Assembly (NCBI RefSeq): GCF_964204645.1
Contig: NC_134031.1
Coordinates: forward strand, 9,274,501 to 9,338,500
DNA length: 64,000 bases
From: Tubulanus polymorphus
Lineage: Eukaryota; Nemertea; Palaeonemertea; Tubulaniformes; Tubulanidae
Direction: 5' to 3'
Part shown: positions 53,538 to 63,289 of the stretch, piece after piece
Layout: every line of letters begins with the position of its first letter
How positions within the stretch are numbered: the stretch's first letter is position 1
Program-made: the position numbers and the translations under genes
The notes under the pieces: generated by a model
The model's database searches: none
What the model was told of the DNA's origin: nothing
The model's input: only the letters and a program-made list of their open reading frames with translations

Positions 53538-55978
53538 CTAGTTTTTAGTGTCCATTGTCCATTTGTCCTTAGTAGATAATGATGGTCTTTTCTTCCACTG
53601 AACAGGATTATTAATATGAAAAGCATCATTTTTCCAAAATTGATATATGTGAAATTTTGACAAGTCATTATTGAAAAGTACTAATCTTAATTTCCAATTA
53701 CAGGTTATATGTTGATGATAAATGCGTTTGGAAATTGTTGCTGAACGTAAAAAAGCCGGACGACTTACTTTATGGTTCAGTTTATAGTTATAACAAGTTG
53801 CGCATAACTTATTACCCATTTCATCAGTTGACCATTTAGGACTAGAAACGCTTGCACAATGAAAACATGTATTACTCGATTCAAGAGACTTCCTACATGC
53901 AGGACATGACTTAGTATTTGCTGATAAATCTAAAGTATTTAGTAAAGCACCACAGTCTGATCTACATTTTTGCGAAGTAGATGAACATCTTATCAAAATC
54001 TCTACTGCCTTACCATGAGTCACTGGGAGATCGTTCAAGGTTTCTTTAAATTTGTACTTTTCATCAAATCTGTGTGTTGTTCCCCATCCCTTTTTCTCGG
54101 TTACTGAGACCTTCATGGCAGACATACTTTCAGGATACAAAACCTGTACATTTTTGTTTAAAATACTAACCTTTTTCGTAAAATCAAAAGAAAACTTATC
54201 AAAAAAAACTTTTGTATCGATTCCTGTTTGTACTTCCCCAATATGTATCCACTCTTCAGAAGTGCAGCTTTCAACCCATTTAATCAATTCATCACTTCGA
54301 AGAAATGCTTCCACTCTATCCATACTCTCTCTATCACTTCTTCCAGAAGAATTACAAGGAAATGTTTTATAAAAATGTCGAGTAGAACTTGTCAATTGCA
54401 TATCAACTTGAAGTACATGTTTTCCATTTCTAATTTTATGCCAAATTCGGGGTTCACCCTTCAAAATGCTTGATACATCAACTGGAGATTGGTTTAGCAA
54501 AATTAGATTTTGTGGAAGCTTTTTTTGAGGACTGTGGGTTTTAGTGACTGCTTTTTTTTCAGGAGAGTGGGTTTCAGTGACTGAGGTCTTTTTACACTTT
54601 TTAGCTGCGGGAAAAAAATCATCCTCATCACTACATATTATAACTGGTGAATTTTCACGCATAAAACCTTTCTTTAAAGGAGTTAAAAATTGAAAATTTT
54701 GTGATGTTTGAGAAGGATCATATAAATTTGAAATATCAATGGTTCCTGTTATCAACCAGTCTATCAAAATAAATCTGAGAAAATGTGAATTTTTACTGAT
54801 ATTTCTTAGGTATGAAAGTCTAGAATCGATGGCATTCGGACGTTTTGCAGCTAGTGTATAAAATTCATTGCTCTCAAATGCTGCCAAGCATCCACCAATA
54901 ATGGATGCAGGTCCGCAGACAGCACCACAACTTTGAATAGGATAAAGGGGAGAACATTGTGAGGAGCATTTATGTCTACCATCATGACCAAAATTCACCG
55001 AGTGACAGAGTATAATATTCGGCCGATGCCTTATATGTAGATGATCAGATAGTTGATGTATATGTGATTTGAACTCAGGTGGACATGGCCAACCTAAAGT
55101 GTCCATATAAAAAACACAATTCTTAGAAATATCAAAAACAGCACATGAATAATGATTTGCCATTTGATGATGAGAGCGATGTAAAAATGAATGTCCCCCA
55201 CCAAACCCAACATGCAAGAAAAATATGAGCTTTTCACATGAACTGAAAAAATCCCCATTAAATAGACGTTGCATTTTAATTGCAAAACGCTCAGAATCAA
55301 AATACATAGGGAACATTTCAGCATAAACAGAAGGCTTTGACATATTTATCAAATGGGAAAAAGCATTCATGAGTGAACCATCCAACCAGGTGTTCAATGC
55401 GAGGGTTTTAATTTCATCAACTTGTAAACTATATCCATTTACATTTATATGTTTACTGGGGATCTCATTCTCTAAATATGAAAGAAATATTTCTCTGTTA
55501 TTTTTCATGGCTGCATTTTGAGTAATAGGGAAAACAACAAGACTAGCTCTTAACCATTCAACAATTCGAATGAATACTTCTTTATTTTTTTTGGCAGTTA
55601 CTAACAAAAAGCGCAATTTTTTAAGTTCATCAATGCTAAAACAGCCATAATCAAGGTTTACATGGTTAGAATTTTTGCCGTGAAAACCCAAAATCAACTC
55701 ATCCAGTTGTTTTTGATGAGGAGTGAATTGGGCATTCTCAGCACTGGTACAAGTACCTGTGCACATGCGACACTTAATTTGCAAAGATGCCTTTGTTATA
55801 GGAATATGCATCTTTGCATAATAGCCAAGGGGTTGCTCATCTAATTGAACATTTTCATCAGATTCACCCTCTCCTTCACTAATAACAATTACATCACCCC
55901 CACCACGGATTCTCCTAGGCACATTTCCTACCTCTACATGTTCAAACTGTTTCTCCAACTCTTTCGTATTACCAGTAT
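53538..55978 (-). CDS. Terminal exon: Ulp1-like cysteine peptidase domain plus GATA zinc finger
   Basis: Acceptor GTGTGTCAG precedes 55978; the frame is open to 53538. In an unspliced reading from ATG 56147 it is 869 residues. Domain 1 is helical. Domain 2 is peptidase C48-like with His332 (NHYSCAVFD), Asp349 (FYMDTLGW) and Cys407 (YPIQSCGAVCG) in Ulp1 order. A THSPxKK repeat linker follows, then a domain with SCPAC. The GATA-type finger spans C761-x2-C-x17-C782-x2-C785 (CFHC...KWSTDEMGNKLCATC) with HKVSRP after it. I know of no family with this combination. It could deconjugate a SUMO-like tag at DNA sites, an inference only. Confidence 0.7.
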
Positions 55979-56158
55979 CTGACACACACCCACTTTTGCA
56001 AGCACACCGACAGCTCCCACTCTCGCACGCACACCGACAGCTCCCACTCTCGCACGCACACCGACAGCTCCCACTCTCGCAAGCACACCGACAGCTCCCA
56101 TTCTCGCACGCACGCCGACAGCTCCCACTCTCACCAGTTACTCTCATATCTGTCTTAC
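55979..56158 (-). repeat. In-frame 180-nt GT-AG segment with five 27-bp Cys-rich repeats (copy 1)
   Basis: Units of GCACGCACACCGACAGCTCC plus CACTCTC (27 bp) at 55998-56132 encode ESGSCRCAC on the minus strand. The segment starts with donor GTAAGA and ends with acceptor TCAG, and its length is a multiple of three. Spliced out, it joins CPKLGQ to DTGNTKELE; retained, it adds a 60-residue Cys-rich stretch without a stop. Confidence 0.7.
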
Positions 56159-56178
56159 CTTGGCCAAGTTTGGGACAC
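56159..56178 (-). CDS. 20-bp microexon, copy 1
   Basis: Identical to 57797-57816; acceptor TTTTTCAG and donor GTAAGA are both present. Encodes CPKLGQ with split codons at each side. In a productive transcript, exon 57923-58029 would have to skip the second copy and splice here. Confidence 0.6.
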
Positions 56179-56253
56179 CTGAAAAATTGATATTATTACT
56201 TAAGCATCTAAATGAAAAATTAGAATTCCAGCTTCCAATGATCCAATGGAAAA

Positions 56254-57616
56254 AAATCATCCTCATCACTACATATTATAACTGGTGAATTTTCACGCAT
56301 AAAACCTTTCTTTAAAGGAGTTAAAAATTGAAAATTTTGTGATGTTTGAGAAGGATCATATAAATTTGAAATATCAATGGTTCCTGTTATCAACCAGTCT
56401 ATCAAAATAAATCTGAGAAAATGTGAATTTTTACTGATATTTCTTAGGTATGAAAGTCTAGAATCGATGGCATTCGGACGTTTTGCAGCTAGTGTATAAA
56501 ATTCATTGCTCTCAAATGCTGCCAAGCATCCACCAATAATGGATGCAGGTCCGCAGACAGCACCACAACTTTGAATAGGATAAAGGGGAGAACATTGTGA
56601 GGAGCATTTATGTCTACCATCATGACCAAAATTCACCGAGTGACAGAGTATAATATTCGGCCGATGCCTTATATGTAGATGATCAGATAGTTGATGTATA
56701 TGTTATTTGAACTCAGGTGGACATGGCCAACCTAAAGTGTCCATATAAAAAACACAATTCTTAGAAATATCAAAAACAGCACATGAATAATGATTTGCCA
56801 TTTGATGATGAGAGCGATGTAAAAATGAATGTCCCCCACCAAACCCAACATGCAAGAAAAATATGAGCTTTTCACATGAACTGAAAAAATCCCCATTAAA
56901 TAGACGTTGCATTTTAATTGCAAAACGCTCAGAATCAAAATACATAGGGAACATTTCAGCATAAACAGAAGGCTTTGACATATTTATCAAATGGGAAAAA
57001 GCATTCATGAGTGAACCATCCAACCAGGTGTTCAATGCGAGGGTTTTAATTTCATCAACTTGTAAACTATATCCATTTACATTTATATGTTTACTGGGGA
57101 TCTCATTCTCTAAATATGAAAGAAATATTTCTCTGTTATTTTTCATGGCTGCATTTTGAGTAATAGGGAAAACAACAAGACTAGCTCTTAACCATTCAAC
57201 AATTCGAATGAATACTTCTTTATTTTTTTTGGCAGTTACTAACAAAAAGCGCAATTTTTTAAGTTCATCAATGCTAAAACAGCCATAATCAAGGTTTACA
57301 TGGTTAGAATTTTTGCCGTGAAAACCCAAAATCAACTCATCCAGTTGTTTTTGATGAGGAGTGAATTGGGCATTCTCAGCACTGGTACAAGTACCTGTGC
57401 ACATGCGACACTCAATTTGCAAAGATGCCTTTGTTATAGGAATATGCATCTTTGCATAATAGCCAAGGGGTTGCTCATCTAATTGAACATTTTCATCAGA
57501 TTCACCCTCTCCTTCACTAATAACAATTACATCACCCCCACCACGGATTCTCCTAGGCACATTTCCTACCTCTACATGTTCAAACTGTTTCTCCAACTCT
57601 TTCGTATTACCAGTAT
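56254..57616 (-). pseudogene. Duplicated, truncated copy of the Ulp1-like exon
   Basis: Same acceptor (GTGTGTCAG before 57616) and sequence as 54616-55978, but Ser361 (TCA) is TAA, ending the frame between the catalytic Asp and Cys. The duplicate lacks the linker and GATA finger, because it runs into the intron of copy 1. A residual 138-codon frame after the stop carries the catalytic-Cys part. Confidence 0.85.
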
Positions 57617-57796
57617 CTGACACACACCCACTTTTGCAAGCACACCGACAGCTCCCACTCTCGCACGCACACCGACAGCTCCCACTCTCGCACGCACACC
57701 GACAGCTCCCACTCTCGCAAGCACACCGACAGCTCCCATTCTCGCACGCACGCCGACAGCTCCCACTCTCACCAGTTACTCTCATATCTGTCTTAC
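57617..57796 (-). repeat. In-frame 180-nt GT-AG segment with 27-bp repeats (copy 2)
   Basis: Second copy of the segment at 55979-56158, with identical repeat units and splice signals. Confidence 0.7.
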
Positions 57797-57816
57797 CTTG
57801 GCCAAGTTTGGGACAC
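57797..57816 (-). CDS. 20-bp microexon, copy 2
   Basis: Acceptor AATTTTTCAG before 57816, donor GTAAGA after 57797. Phases fit the preceding exon (ending AC) and the following exon (starting AT), reading ...DT-CPKLGQ-DTGN. Confidence 0.65.
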
Positions 57817-57922
57817 CTGAAAAATTGATATTATTACTTAAGCATCTAAATGAAAAATTAGAATTCCAGCTTCCAATGATCCAATGGAAAAATATCAACA
57901 ATGGTTAAGGTTCAATACTTAC

Positions 57923-58029
57923 GTATCAAGATCATGAAAACTAACAACATGGTTAAGGAGATCTTCCCAATTCATTAAATCGGATCCACAAAAGCACACA
58001 TGGTCTGAAGGATCTACATAGTCAGAGAC
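57923..58029 (-). CDS. Zinc-finger-like exon
   Basis: Bounded by TTAAAG| and |GTAAGT. Encodes HVCFCGSDLMNWEDLLNHVV followed by SFHDLD. The spacing C-x-C...H-x4-H resembles a C2H2-type finger. Phase 0 in, phase 2 out, matching its neighbours. Confidence 0.65.
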
Positions 58030-58126
58030 CTTTAACAAATAACATAATACAGCATAAAATGTGTACCGGGTATCTACAAGGCATAGTTCATAACCAGCTA
58101 AGAGATAGATTTTTAATCAAACGTAC

Positions 58127-58198
58127 TTGTTTCACAGCAAATCTTTTCTTTTTCTGACATCTTTTAGAGTATTTACAAGGAATCTGTTGTACTTTAAT
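58127..58198 (-). CDS. Short basic exon
   Basis: Acceptor TTTTTCAG, donor GTACGT. Encodes IPCKYSKRCQKKKRFAVKQ; two Cys within a Lys/Arg-rich stretch. Phase 0/0. Confidence 0.6.
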
Positions 58199-58276
58199 CT
58201 GAAAAATTGATTTAGGCATCAATGAAATGCTGCTGCTGCTGCTTTAATCATATCTAAAACAATAATATGCACTTAC

Positions 58277-58354
58277 ATCAGAATGATATAATGAATGAAT
58301 TTTTTCGCTGCATAGAAGAATATCAACTCCAGCAACATTAATCCTAGACATACC
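58277..58354 (-). CDS. Short exon
   Basis: Acceptor TTGTTTTAG, donor GTAAGT. Encodes SRINVAGVDILLCSEKIHSL. Phase 0/0. Confidence 0.6.
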
Positions 58355-58531
58355 CTAAAAACAAATGAAAAATTGTGTATCAGTGCTAAAACTGGAAGTA
58401 TGCAACAGCCTCTTCATGTGCAGCACAGGCTTGAATAAACATCAATGTGAATACACATGATAACATATAAGTACAATCAAAAATATTTTTGGTAAAATTG
58501 ATGACATTATTATGAGAATGATTAAATATAC

Positions 58532-58615
58532 CTCGCTGTAATCACTCTTATCATTCTTCGTACATGTATAACTAGTATTATAAAAGATATTCTGTTGTCT
58601 TGAGCTTGTCTTGAT
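58532..58615 (-). CDS. Short exon
   Basis: Acceptor CTGTTTTCAG, donor GTATAT. Encodes SSRQQNIFYNTSYTCTKNDK. Phase 0/0. Confidence 0.55.
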
Positions 58616-58725
58616 CTGAAAACAGAATTGAATTGTAGAAGTTTTAAAATGCCTTGCCCTTTTGATTAACAAGTTAACAGTGCCACATTTAAAATTGGAA
58701 AATAAGGGCTTCTCTAATAACTAAC

Positions 58726-58785
58726 CTTTATTCCCATTGATACACATTTATCTTTTACTAATCGCTCTCTGATCTTTGTTATCAC
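58726..58785 (-). CDS. Short exon
   Basis: Acceptor ACTATATAG, donor GTTAGT. Encodes VITKIRERLVKDKCVSMGIK. Phase 0/0. Confidence 0.55.
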
Positions 58786-58874
58786 CTATATAGTGAACAT
58801 AATGAATTGATCAAGAAACAATCAAATATAATCCATTTTTCTTTACTTCGAATCGAATCGATAGTCCAATTTAC

Positions 58875-58979
58875 CTTTTGTCTGTGAATTTTCCGATTTT
58901 CTAACATTTTTGATACTTCGTACGGAAAATATACCGGACCCCTATATGATTCAAACATATTTTTCATTAAAATCTGATT
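58875..58979 (-). CDS. Exon (possible first exon of the Ulp1/GATA transcript)
   Basis: Acceptor AATTTTTAG, donor GTAAAT. 35 codons, phase 0/0, including two Met early (LMKNMFESYRGPVYFPYEV). It does not match the phase-2 end of the exon at 59186. So either an unseen small exon lies between, or transcription of the downstream gene starts here, separately from the SGNH exons. Confidence 0.5.
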
Positions 58980-59185
58980 CTAAAAATTAAGAGATTCAAT
59001 AATTTTCCGAGATGGACAGTGACTTTAACATAGTCATAGGGAACGTCTCCATATGCACAGTAAAACAAGCTTAATCATTATTTCGTAATTGATGTATATA
59101 TACATCTAAAAATGATCCTACATCCTGATTTCACTGGTTAATAATGCAGATTAAAATGGGCTCTACTGTATTATCATTCTCATAC

Positions 59186-59269
59186 CTGGTTTCCTGACTG
59201 CTTAAAAGATCGATTATTCTCCCTTCGATAACTATGTTCCCTTCTCTACTGGGATGCAAAAAATCCGTA
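59186..59269 (-). CDS. SGNH-hydrolase-like gene, exon 5 (His block)
   Basis: Acceptor TTTTATAG, donor GTATGA. Encodes TDFLHPSREGNIVIEGRII, matching SGNH block V (DxLHPSxxG) with the catalytic Asp and His. If the donor is not used, the frame reads 20 more residues to a TGA near 59124, which would end a roughly 200-residue stand-alone SGNH protein. Confidence 0.7.
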
Positions 59270-59344
59270 CTATAAAATAAAAATTGGTTAGGCATGGACA
59301 ATGTATTACCAATAGGTCAGGCTAAAGAGAAATATTTTACTTAC

Positions 59345-59455
59345 GGGGAAAGTAACTCCTCAGAAAACTCAAGATCATAGAATCTAACCCCCAGTTTCAA
59401 ACATTCTCTGTGTAGCATTTCGTTATAGTACTTGACTTTTATGTTAGCATCATAA
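59345..59455 (-). CDS. SGNH-hydrolase-like gene, exon 4
   Basis: Acceptor TTTTTCAG, donor GTAAGT. Encodes VKYYNEMLHRECLKLGVRFY with DLEFSEELL, the helix and strand (xN...C...xVxFYD) that precede block V in SGNH folds. Phase fits both neighbours. Confidence 0.7.
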
Positions 59456-59585
59456 CTGAAAAATAATTTCAGGGAAATTAGGTGAATCACCTTCAGATCA
59501 AAAATGAAATTATAAATATCATTTCCGTCATTCTCATGATAAAACAAACTCTTCAAACGATCAATGTAATCATTGAAATACTTAC

Positions 59586-59766
59586 TTGTCAAGTCTAGTA
59601 AAAAGAGCTGGTACTATAATCGGGCAATAACATTTACTAATTACAAGACGAATCAAATAAACATGCTGTTCCAGTACTTTTTCTAGCGGTTGGTCCTCAG
59701 TCATGTTATTTGTTCCCACATGCAAAATAACCCGATTCGCATGGATAATATCAACTCTCCGTAATT
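59586..59766 (-). CDS. SGNH-hydrolase-like gene, exon 3 (Gly-Asn block)
   Basis: Acceptor TTCATTACAG, donor GTAAGT. Encodes NRVILHVGTNNMTEDQPLEK, the SGNH block III (GTNN, normally GTND/GxN), then CYCPIIVPALFTRLD. Phase continuous with exons 2 and 4. Confidence 0.75.
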
Positions 59767-59883
59767 CTGTAATGAAATAAACACAATCATATCTATACTA
59801 GCAAGAGACTATCTTTTCTAAAAATTTCATTCAGAGTGTTTGTGATTGTATTTTGCAACGACAAGTCGACAACTATAAATTAC

Positions 59884-59992
59884 CTTTTATCAATGTTTGG
59901 ATTCTGCCTCCAGGGCACACTATCTTTTCCCAGTCAAAAATGTCATTTTGTCCCACATATTTGAGGATGCTGTCTGCCAAGAGACAGATACG
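59884..59992 (-). CDS. SGNH-hydrolase-like gene, exon 2 (Ser block)
   Basis: Acceptor ATCTTTTTAG, donor GTAATT. Encodes ICLLADSILKYVGQND and IVCPGGRIQTLI. This is SGNH block I with ADS in place of GDS, keeping the nucleophile Ser, and the pGaxI block. The lost Gly may lower or alter hydrolase activity. Confidence 0.72.
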
Positions 59993-60470
59993 CTAAAAAG
60001 ATACCGTACCTTGAATTAAACATAGTTTTTACTCATATCAGTATCAATGTTTTGTGACATGTATTAACAAACCTGCTTGTGTCTAAAATGCCTAACATGT
60101 AGGTCTAGGCATATGAAAAAATGTGCATAAGTATAAATGTGCTAGATTGTATAATAAAACTAAAACACCAAGTATTTACATTTTCTATCAACATATGAAA
60201 AACACAATAAAAAGCATATCACCACCATGCAAATAAAACTAAAACACCCAATTTTTACATTTTCCACCAACAATAACAAATGTTATATATGATAAATAAA
60301 TCATATGTGATGAATAAATAAAACAATCAATAATGTTACGAAGCAAGGATATCCGTACTGAATTAAATGGATACTGCAATGTAACATTACAGATTACAGA
60401 TAGATAGACTATAAAGATAGCTAGACTTAGAAAAAATAATACTTATCCCTAAAAACCACATGTTGAACTG

Positions 60471-60522
60471 TAAGAAACAACATATAATTAAAAAAATATT
60501 CATTTTTCAGGTACGAGTTAGG
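60471..60522. other. Flank of the SINE within intron 1
   Basis: AT-rich intronic DNA; 59993-61005 is otherwise one intron, apart from the SINE. Confidence 0.4.
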
Positions 60523-60835
60523 CCTAAAAGGAGCGGTGTGGGGCAGGGGCACTCAACTCTGGGAAGCCAGGTTGTGGGTTCGAATCCTGTATAGGCTACA
60601 TTAACGTAGTGTCCCTGGCCTGGGCAAGGCACTTATCCTCAGACATTGCCTCTCTCCACCAGGAGTAAGTAGGTAGGCGGCCTACAGGGTCTGAAAGATG
60701 ACTACTTTAGTAGCTGGTCAGATGTTACTTCTCCCACCCCAGGGCCAGGCCAGGGAGAGATGATTGATACGTGGCTGGCATTAGTTATAGCAATTTAATG
60801 GAATTAAGCGCCTTTGAACATTTTATCACAGTGAA
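60523..60835 (+). mobile_element. tRNA-derived SINE
   Basis: The 5' part resembles a tRNA with box B GGTTCGAATCC (60577-60587) and a box-A-like GCGGTGTGGGGCAGGGGCAC upstream. A body with GGGCAAGGCACTTATCCTCA and CATTGCCTCTCTCCACCAGG follows. The 3' end is TTAAGCGCCTTTGAACATTT, a LINE-like tail. It sits in intron 1, opposite to the gene. Confidence 0.8.
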
Positions 60836-61005
60836 ACGTATCGCTATCACTTATTAGTTAGTATCAATCTTTATTTTAGTCTTCTTAACTCAAGTATTAA
60901 GTAAGAGAACCGTTTGCAATTATAATAATGATAATTGTAGTATTGTTGGTTAATAATCACGCTAATAATACAAGTCAGAGTGCGTGTTAAGCAATAAGCA
61001 TTTAC

Positions 61006-61071
61006 CTCTTTTCTACTAATCACATCTGATCTGTTGGATCCAGCAACAAGTTGAACTCTTTCCGAAAACAT
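61006..61071 (-). CDS. SGNH-hydrolase-like gene, first coding exon
   Basis: ATG at 61071; encodes MFSERVQLVAGSNRSDVISR plus KE; donor GTAAAT after 61006, phase 0, matching exon 2. The roughly 100 bp upstream is less AT-rich and would hold the promoter. Together exons 1-5 give an SGNH-like protein of about 180 residues before the uncertain junction. Confidence 0.6.
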
Positions 61072-61079
61072 TTCTTTTT

Positions 61080-61860
61080 CGAACGCAAATCACGACTTCT
61101 GAAAACTGAATAGCGCGCTGTGAACTTCAACTTCAAAACAAATTTGTTGAACAGCAGTGTATCGAAAAACTGTACGTACAGTGTACTGCGAACTGAACGC
61201 GGCGTCTTCTCACTTAGAAAATTATCGACTTGACAGATTAGTTCGATTTTCGACCGCAGCGGCGCTATACGACATTGGACAAAAGAAACTTTCTACCTTT
61301 TGCCGTAATTCTAGTAGCCTTCAGCGACTCAACGACCTTGATTTAAACTTGATCAATTCAAAGTCTATTTATTGACGCTTTTGGTTACATGAACTGATCA
61401 GCAATATACTTAAATAAAATAACCGGAATAACAAGAAATCAAAAATATTAAAGAGGTAACAAACAAATGCCCGTAAACCTGTCAGACACGCGAACGCCGG
61501 ACTCGTAAACTCTTGGACTCGGACCAGCTGAGCAATAAATTCATAAAATTGACTTTGAAATTGATTGTGGAGAAGAGAGGGAATTATTCGATAGCGTTCC
61601 TCGAAAAGAAGAGAGAAATATCGGTAAGAAAACACAACATGGCTACTAATTGAATGGAGCCAAATTTCCGATGTTTACGGCTCGACAGTGCCTTTAAAAC
61701 GTGGATTTATCAAAATTCCCATGCAGTATCTGGAGATTGAAGTGAGCTGAAGGACATCATACGGATTGTATCGGCGACAGCGGTAAGGTAAGGAAGCCTT
61801 TACACTTTTAACAAAAACTATGTGGAAAAGGGAAAAAAAAATAATAATAATCACGCGAAT
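61080..61860. other. Upstream intergenic region
   Basis: No supported gene on either strand. Presumably contains the promoter of the minus-strand gene. Confidence 0.4.
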
Positions 61861-61861
61861 T

Positions 61862-62335
61862 TCAATAGGGTTTTCTGTGAAGAAACAGAAAACCCTAATG
61901 AAGCATATCCAACCCATTTTTGTAATTCAGTCATAACTAAATAGTCATTTTTCAAATCACTATATAGTTTATTTTCATCATCAATTGGTATTAACTGGTT
62001 ACATAACTTAGAATAACATTTGACAATACCATCTGAAATAGAATCATTTATTCGGGCTAATCTTGCTTCTTCATAAATCTTAAAATATTTTATTACTTTA
62101 TCTGGTTTCATAGCATCTAATTCTTGAAAAGTTATTATTTTTCCCAAGAAATCCTTAGTTTTTCCACCGGCAATCAATAGTTCTAGATGATGCTTACAAT
62201 ATAAATAGTATTCATAATCTATATTACAATAACTTGAGCACAATTAGTTACAACTGTATCTTTATTATCACTTATACCCAAATCATCTAATGTCTTTTCA
62301 ATATCAATACTATTCTTATTAGATTTCTTTGACAT
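61862..62335 (-). pseudogene. Polinton-associated gene of unknown function, frameshifted
   Basis: Starts at ATG about 62335 (MSKKSNKNSIDIEKTLDDLG). A frameshift near 62235 leads to YEYYLYCKHHLELLIAGGKT, FQELDAMKPDKVIKYFKIYE, IPIDDENKLYSDLKNDY. The end runs into a 30-bp palindrome, AGGGTTTTCTGTG...AACAGAAAACCCT, at 61868-61898, where Polinton similarity stops. Neighbours and composition place it in a Polinton; no known domain. Confidence 0.45.
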
Positions 62336-62582
62336 TTATATTAGAGAAAAAAAGCCAAACAAATATTATAAGTATTATAAAATGATACCAGTATCTCTTT
62401 AGATTAATCCTAGCTTAGTTAAAGGTAAAGAATTTTAGTATTAGTTATTGTTTTTTTAGTATTTTTTATTTGTGGTATAAAGTATTCTTTTTTGAAAAGA
62501 AAATATTAAAAATGTAATAGAATTCACTAGCTAGTGGAAGTTATTGTTTTTTTAATATTTTTTATTTAAAATCTTTTATTCT
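62336..62582. repeat. AT-rich spacer with a repeated 28-bp block
   Basis: AGTTATTGTTTTTTTAGTAT followed by TTTTTATTT occurs at about 62440 and again near 62540 with one change. Otherwise a low-complexity Polinton spacer. Confidence 0.5.
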
Positions 62583-63251
62583 TTAACCACTCATTAAAGA
62601 CTCAACGTATTGTTCATTATTTGGATCATTGTTCCATTGATCAATAAATTTCTTTGCCTTTGTTAACTGTTCTAAATATAACTGTAAATCTAGTTTATTA
62701 GATTTAATTATGTTTTCCTTCTTTTCTAAAGGTCTTAGATTCTTCCAATTCCAAATAAGTTTTTTATTGTATTCATCATTCATGTCAAATTTAGAAATCG
62801 GCAACACGTGATCAATATGAAAGTATTTACCATAATTATCTATATTCATTTTATCATCGAATTGATATATTATCCATGATTTGAGAAATTCATCTGAACA
62901 ACCCAACAAATTAGATAGTGTTTCTGAATGTGTTTCTTTGTTGAATAATTGTGTTAATCTAGATCTTAAGCATTGTTTCAATCTAAAATTAAGATCTGTT
63001 TTATATCTTTCTCTCATATATTCTGCCATATAATAATTATAATGTTCTATATTATCTTCTCGATATTGTTTGGTATATAGTTTAGTACAAGTTTTACAGC
63101 AATATTGAAAACCATCTTTGCTAATCTTACGCTTACTAAATTCTGTTAAAGCTAATTTATCTATTTCACATTTAGAACACTTCTTGTGGTATATGTTTAT
63201 GACACCAGTGTTATTTGTAATATTTATAGTTTGTGGTTGTTCTGGTTCCAT
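62583..63251 (-). CDS. Polinton-associated HNH endonuclease with zinc ribbon
   Basis: 222 residues, intact. The N-terminal zinc ribbon KKCSKCEIDKLALTEFSK...CCKTC is paralogous to 39584-39901, followed by a basic linker. The HNH nuclease core is YFHIDHVLPISKFD (His-Asp-His), then NKKLIWNWKNLRPLEKKENI (Asn, and a Lys/Asn-rich end in place of the last His). Proteins of this design occur in phages, giant viruses and Polinton-like elements, where they cut DNA; the specific role here is unknown. Start ATG at 63251, preceded by AT-rich DNA. Confidence 0.75.
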   Translation of the reverse strand: MEPEQPQTINITNNTGVINIYHKKCSKCEIDKLALTEFSKRKISKDGFQYCCKTCTKLYTKQYREDNIEHYNYYMAEYMRERYKTDLNFRLKQCLRSRLTQLFNKETHSETLSNLLGCSDEFLKSWIIYQFDDKMNIDNYGKYFHIDHVLPISKFDMNDEYNKKLIWNWKNLRPLEKKENIIKSNKLDLQLYLEQLTKAKKFIDQWNNDPNNEQYVESLMSG

Positions 63252-63289
63252 TTATTATACATATTTTTTTACTAAATTGATTTTAGAAG

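Larger units (their letters stand above)
54616..57891. repeat. 1638-bp tandem duplication within the gene
   Basis: 54616-56253 and 56254-57891 are almost identical at an offset of 1638. The differences I saw are two substitutions (55074/56712 and 55771/57409). The junction lies in a GGAAAAA run. The unit covers the 20-bp microexon, the 27-bp Cys-rich repeats and the first part of the large exon, up to the start of the lysine-rich linker. Confidence 0.92.

Noticed and set aside
55934-56190. Repetitive frames on both strands over the Cys-rich repeats (and the identical set at 57572-57828)
   Set aside because: Shadow frames of the 27-bp repeat; only the frame joining flanking exons is plausible.
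60523-60600. tRNA gene
   Set aside because: Box B is good, but cloverleaf arms do not form and a SINE body with a LINE-like tail follows; called a SINE.
61157-61375. 72-codon plus-strand frame upstream of the SGNH gene
   Set aside because: Begins at GTG, no similarity, lies in the presumptive promoter region.
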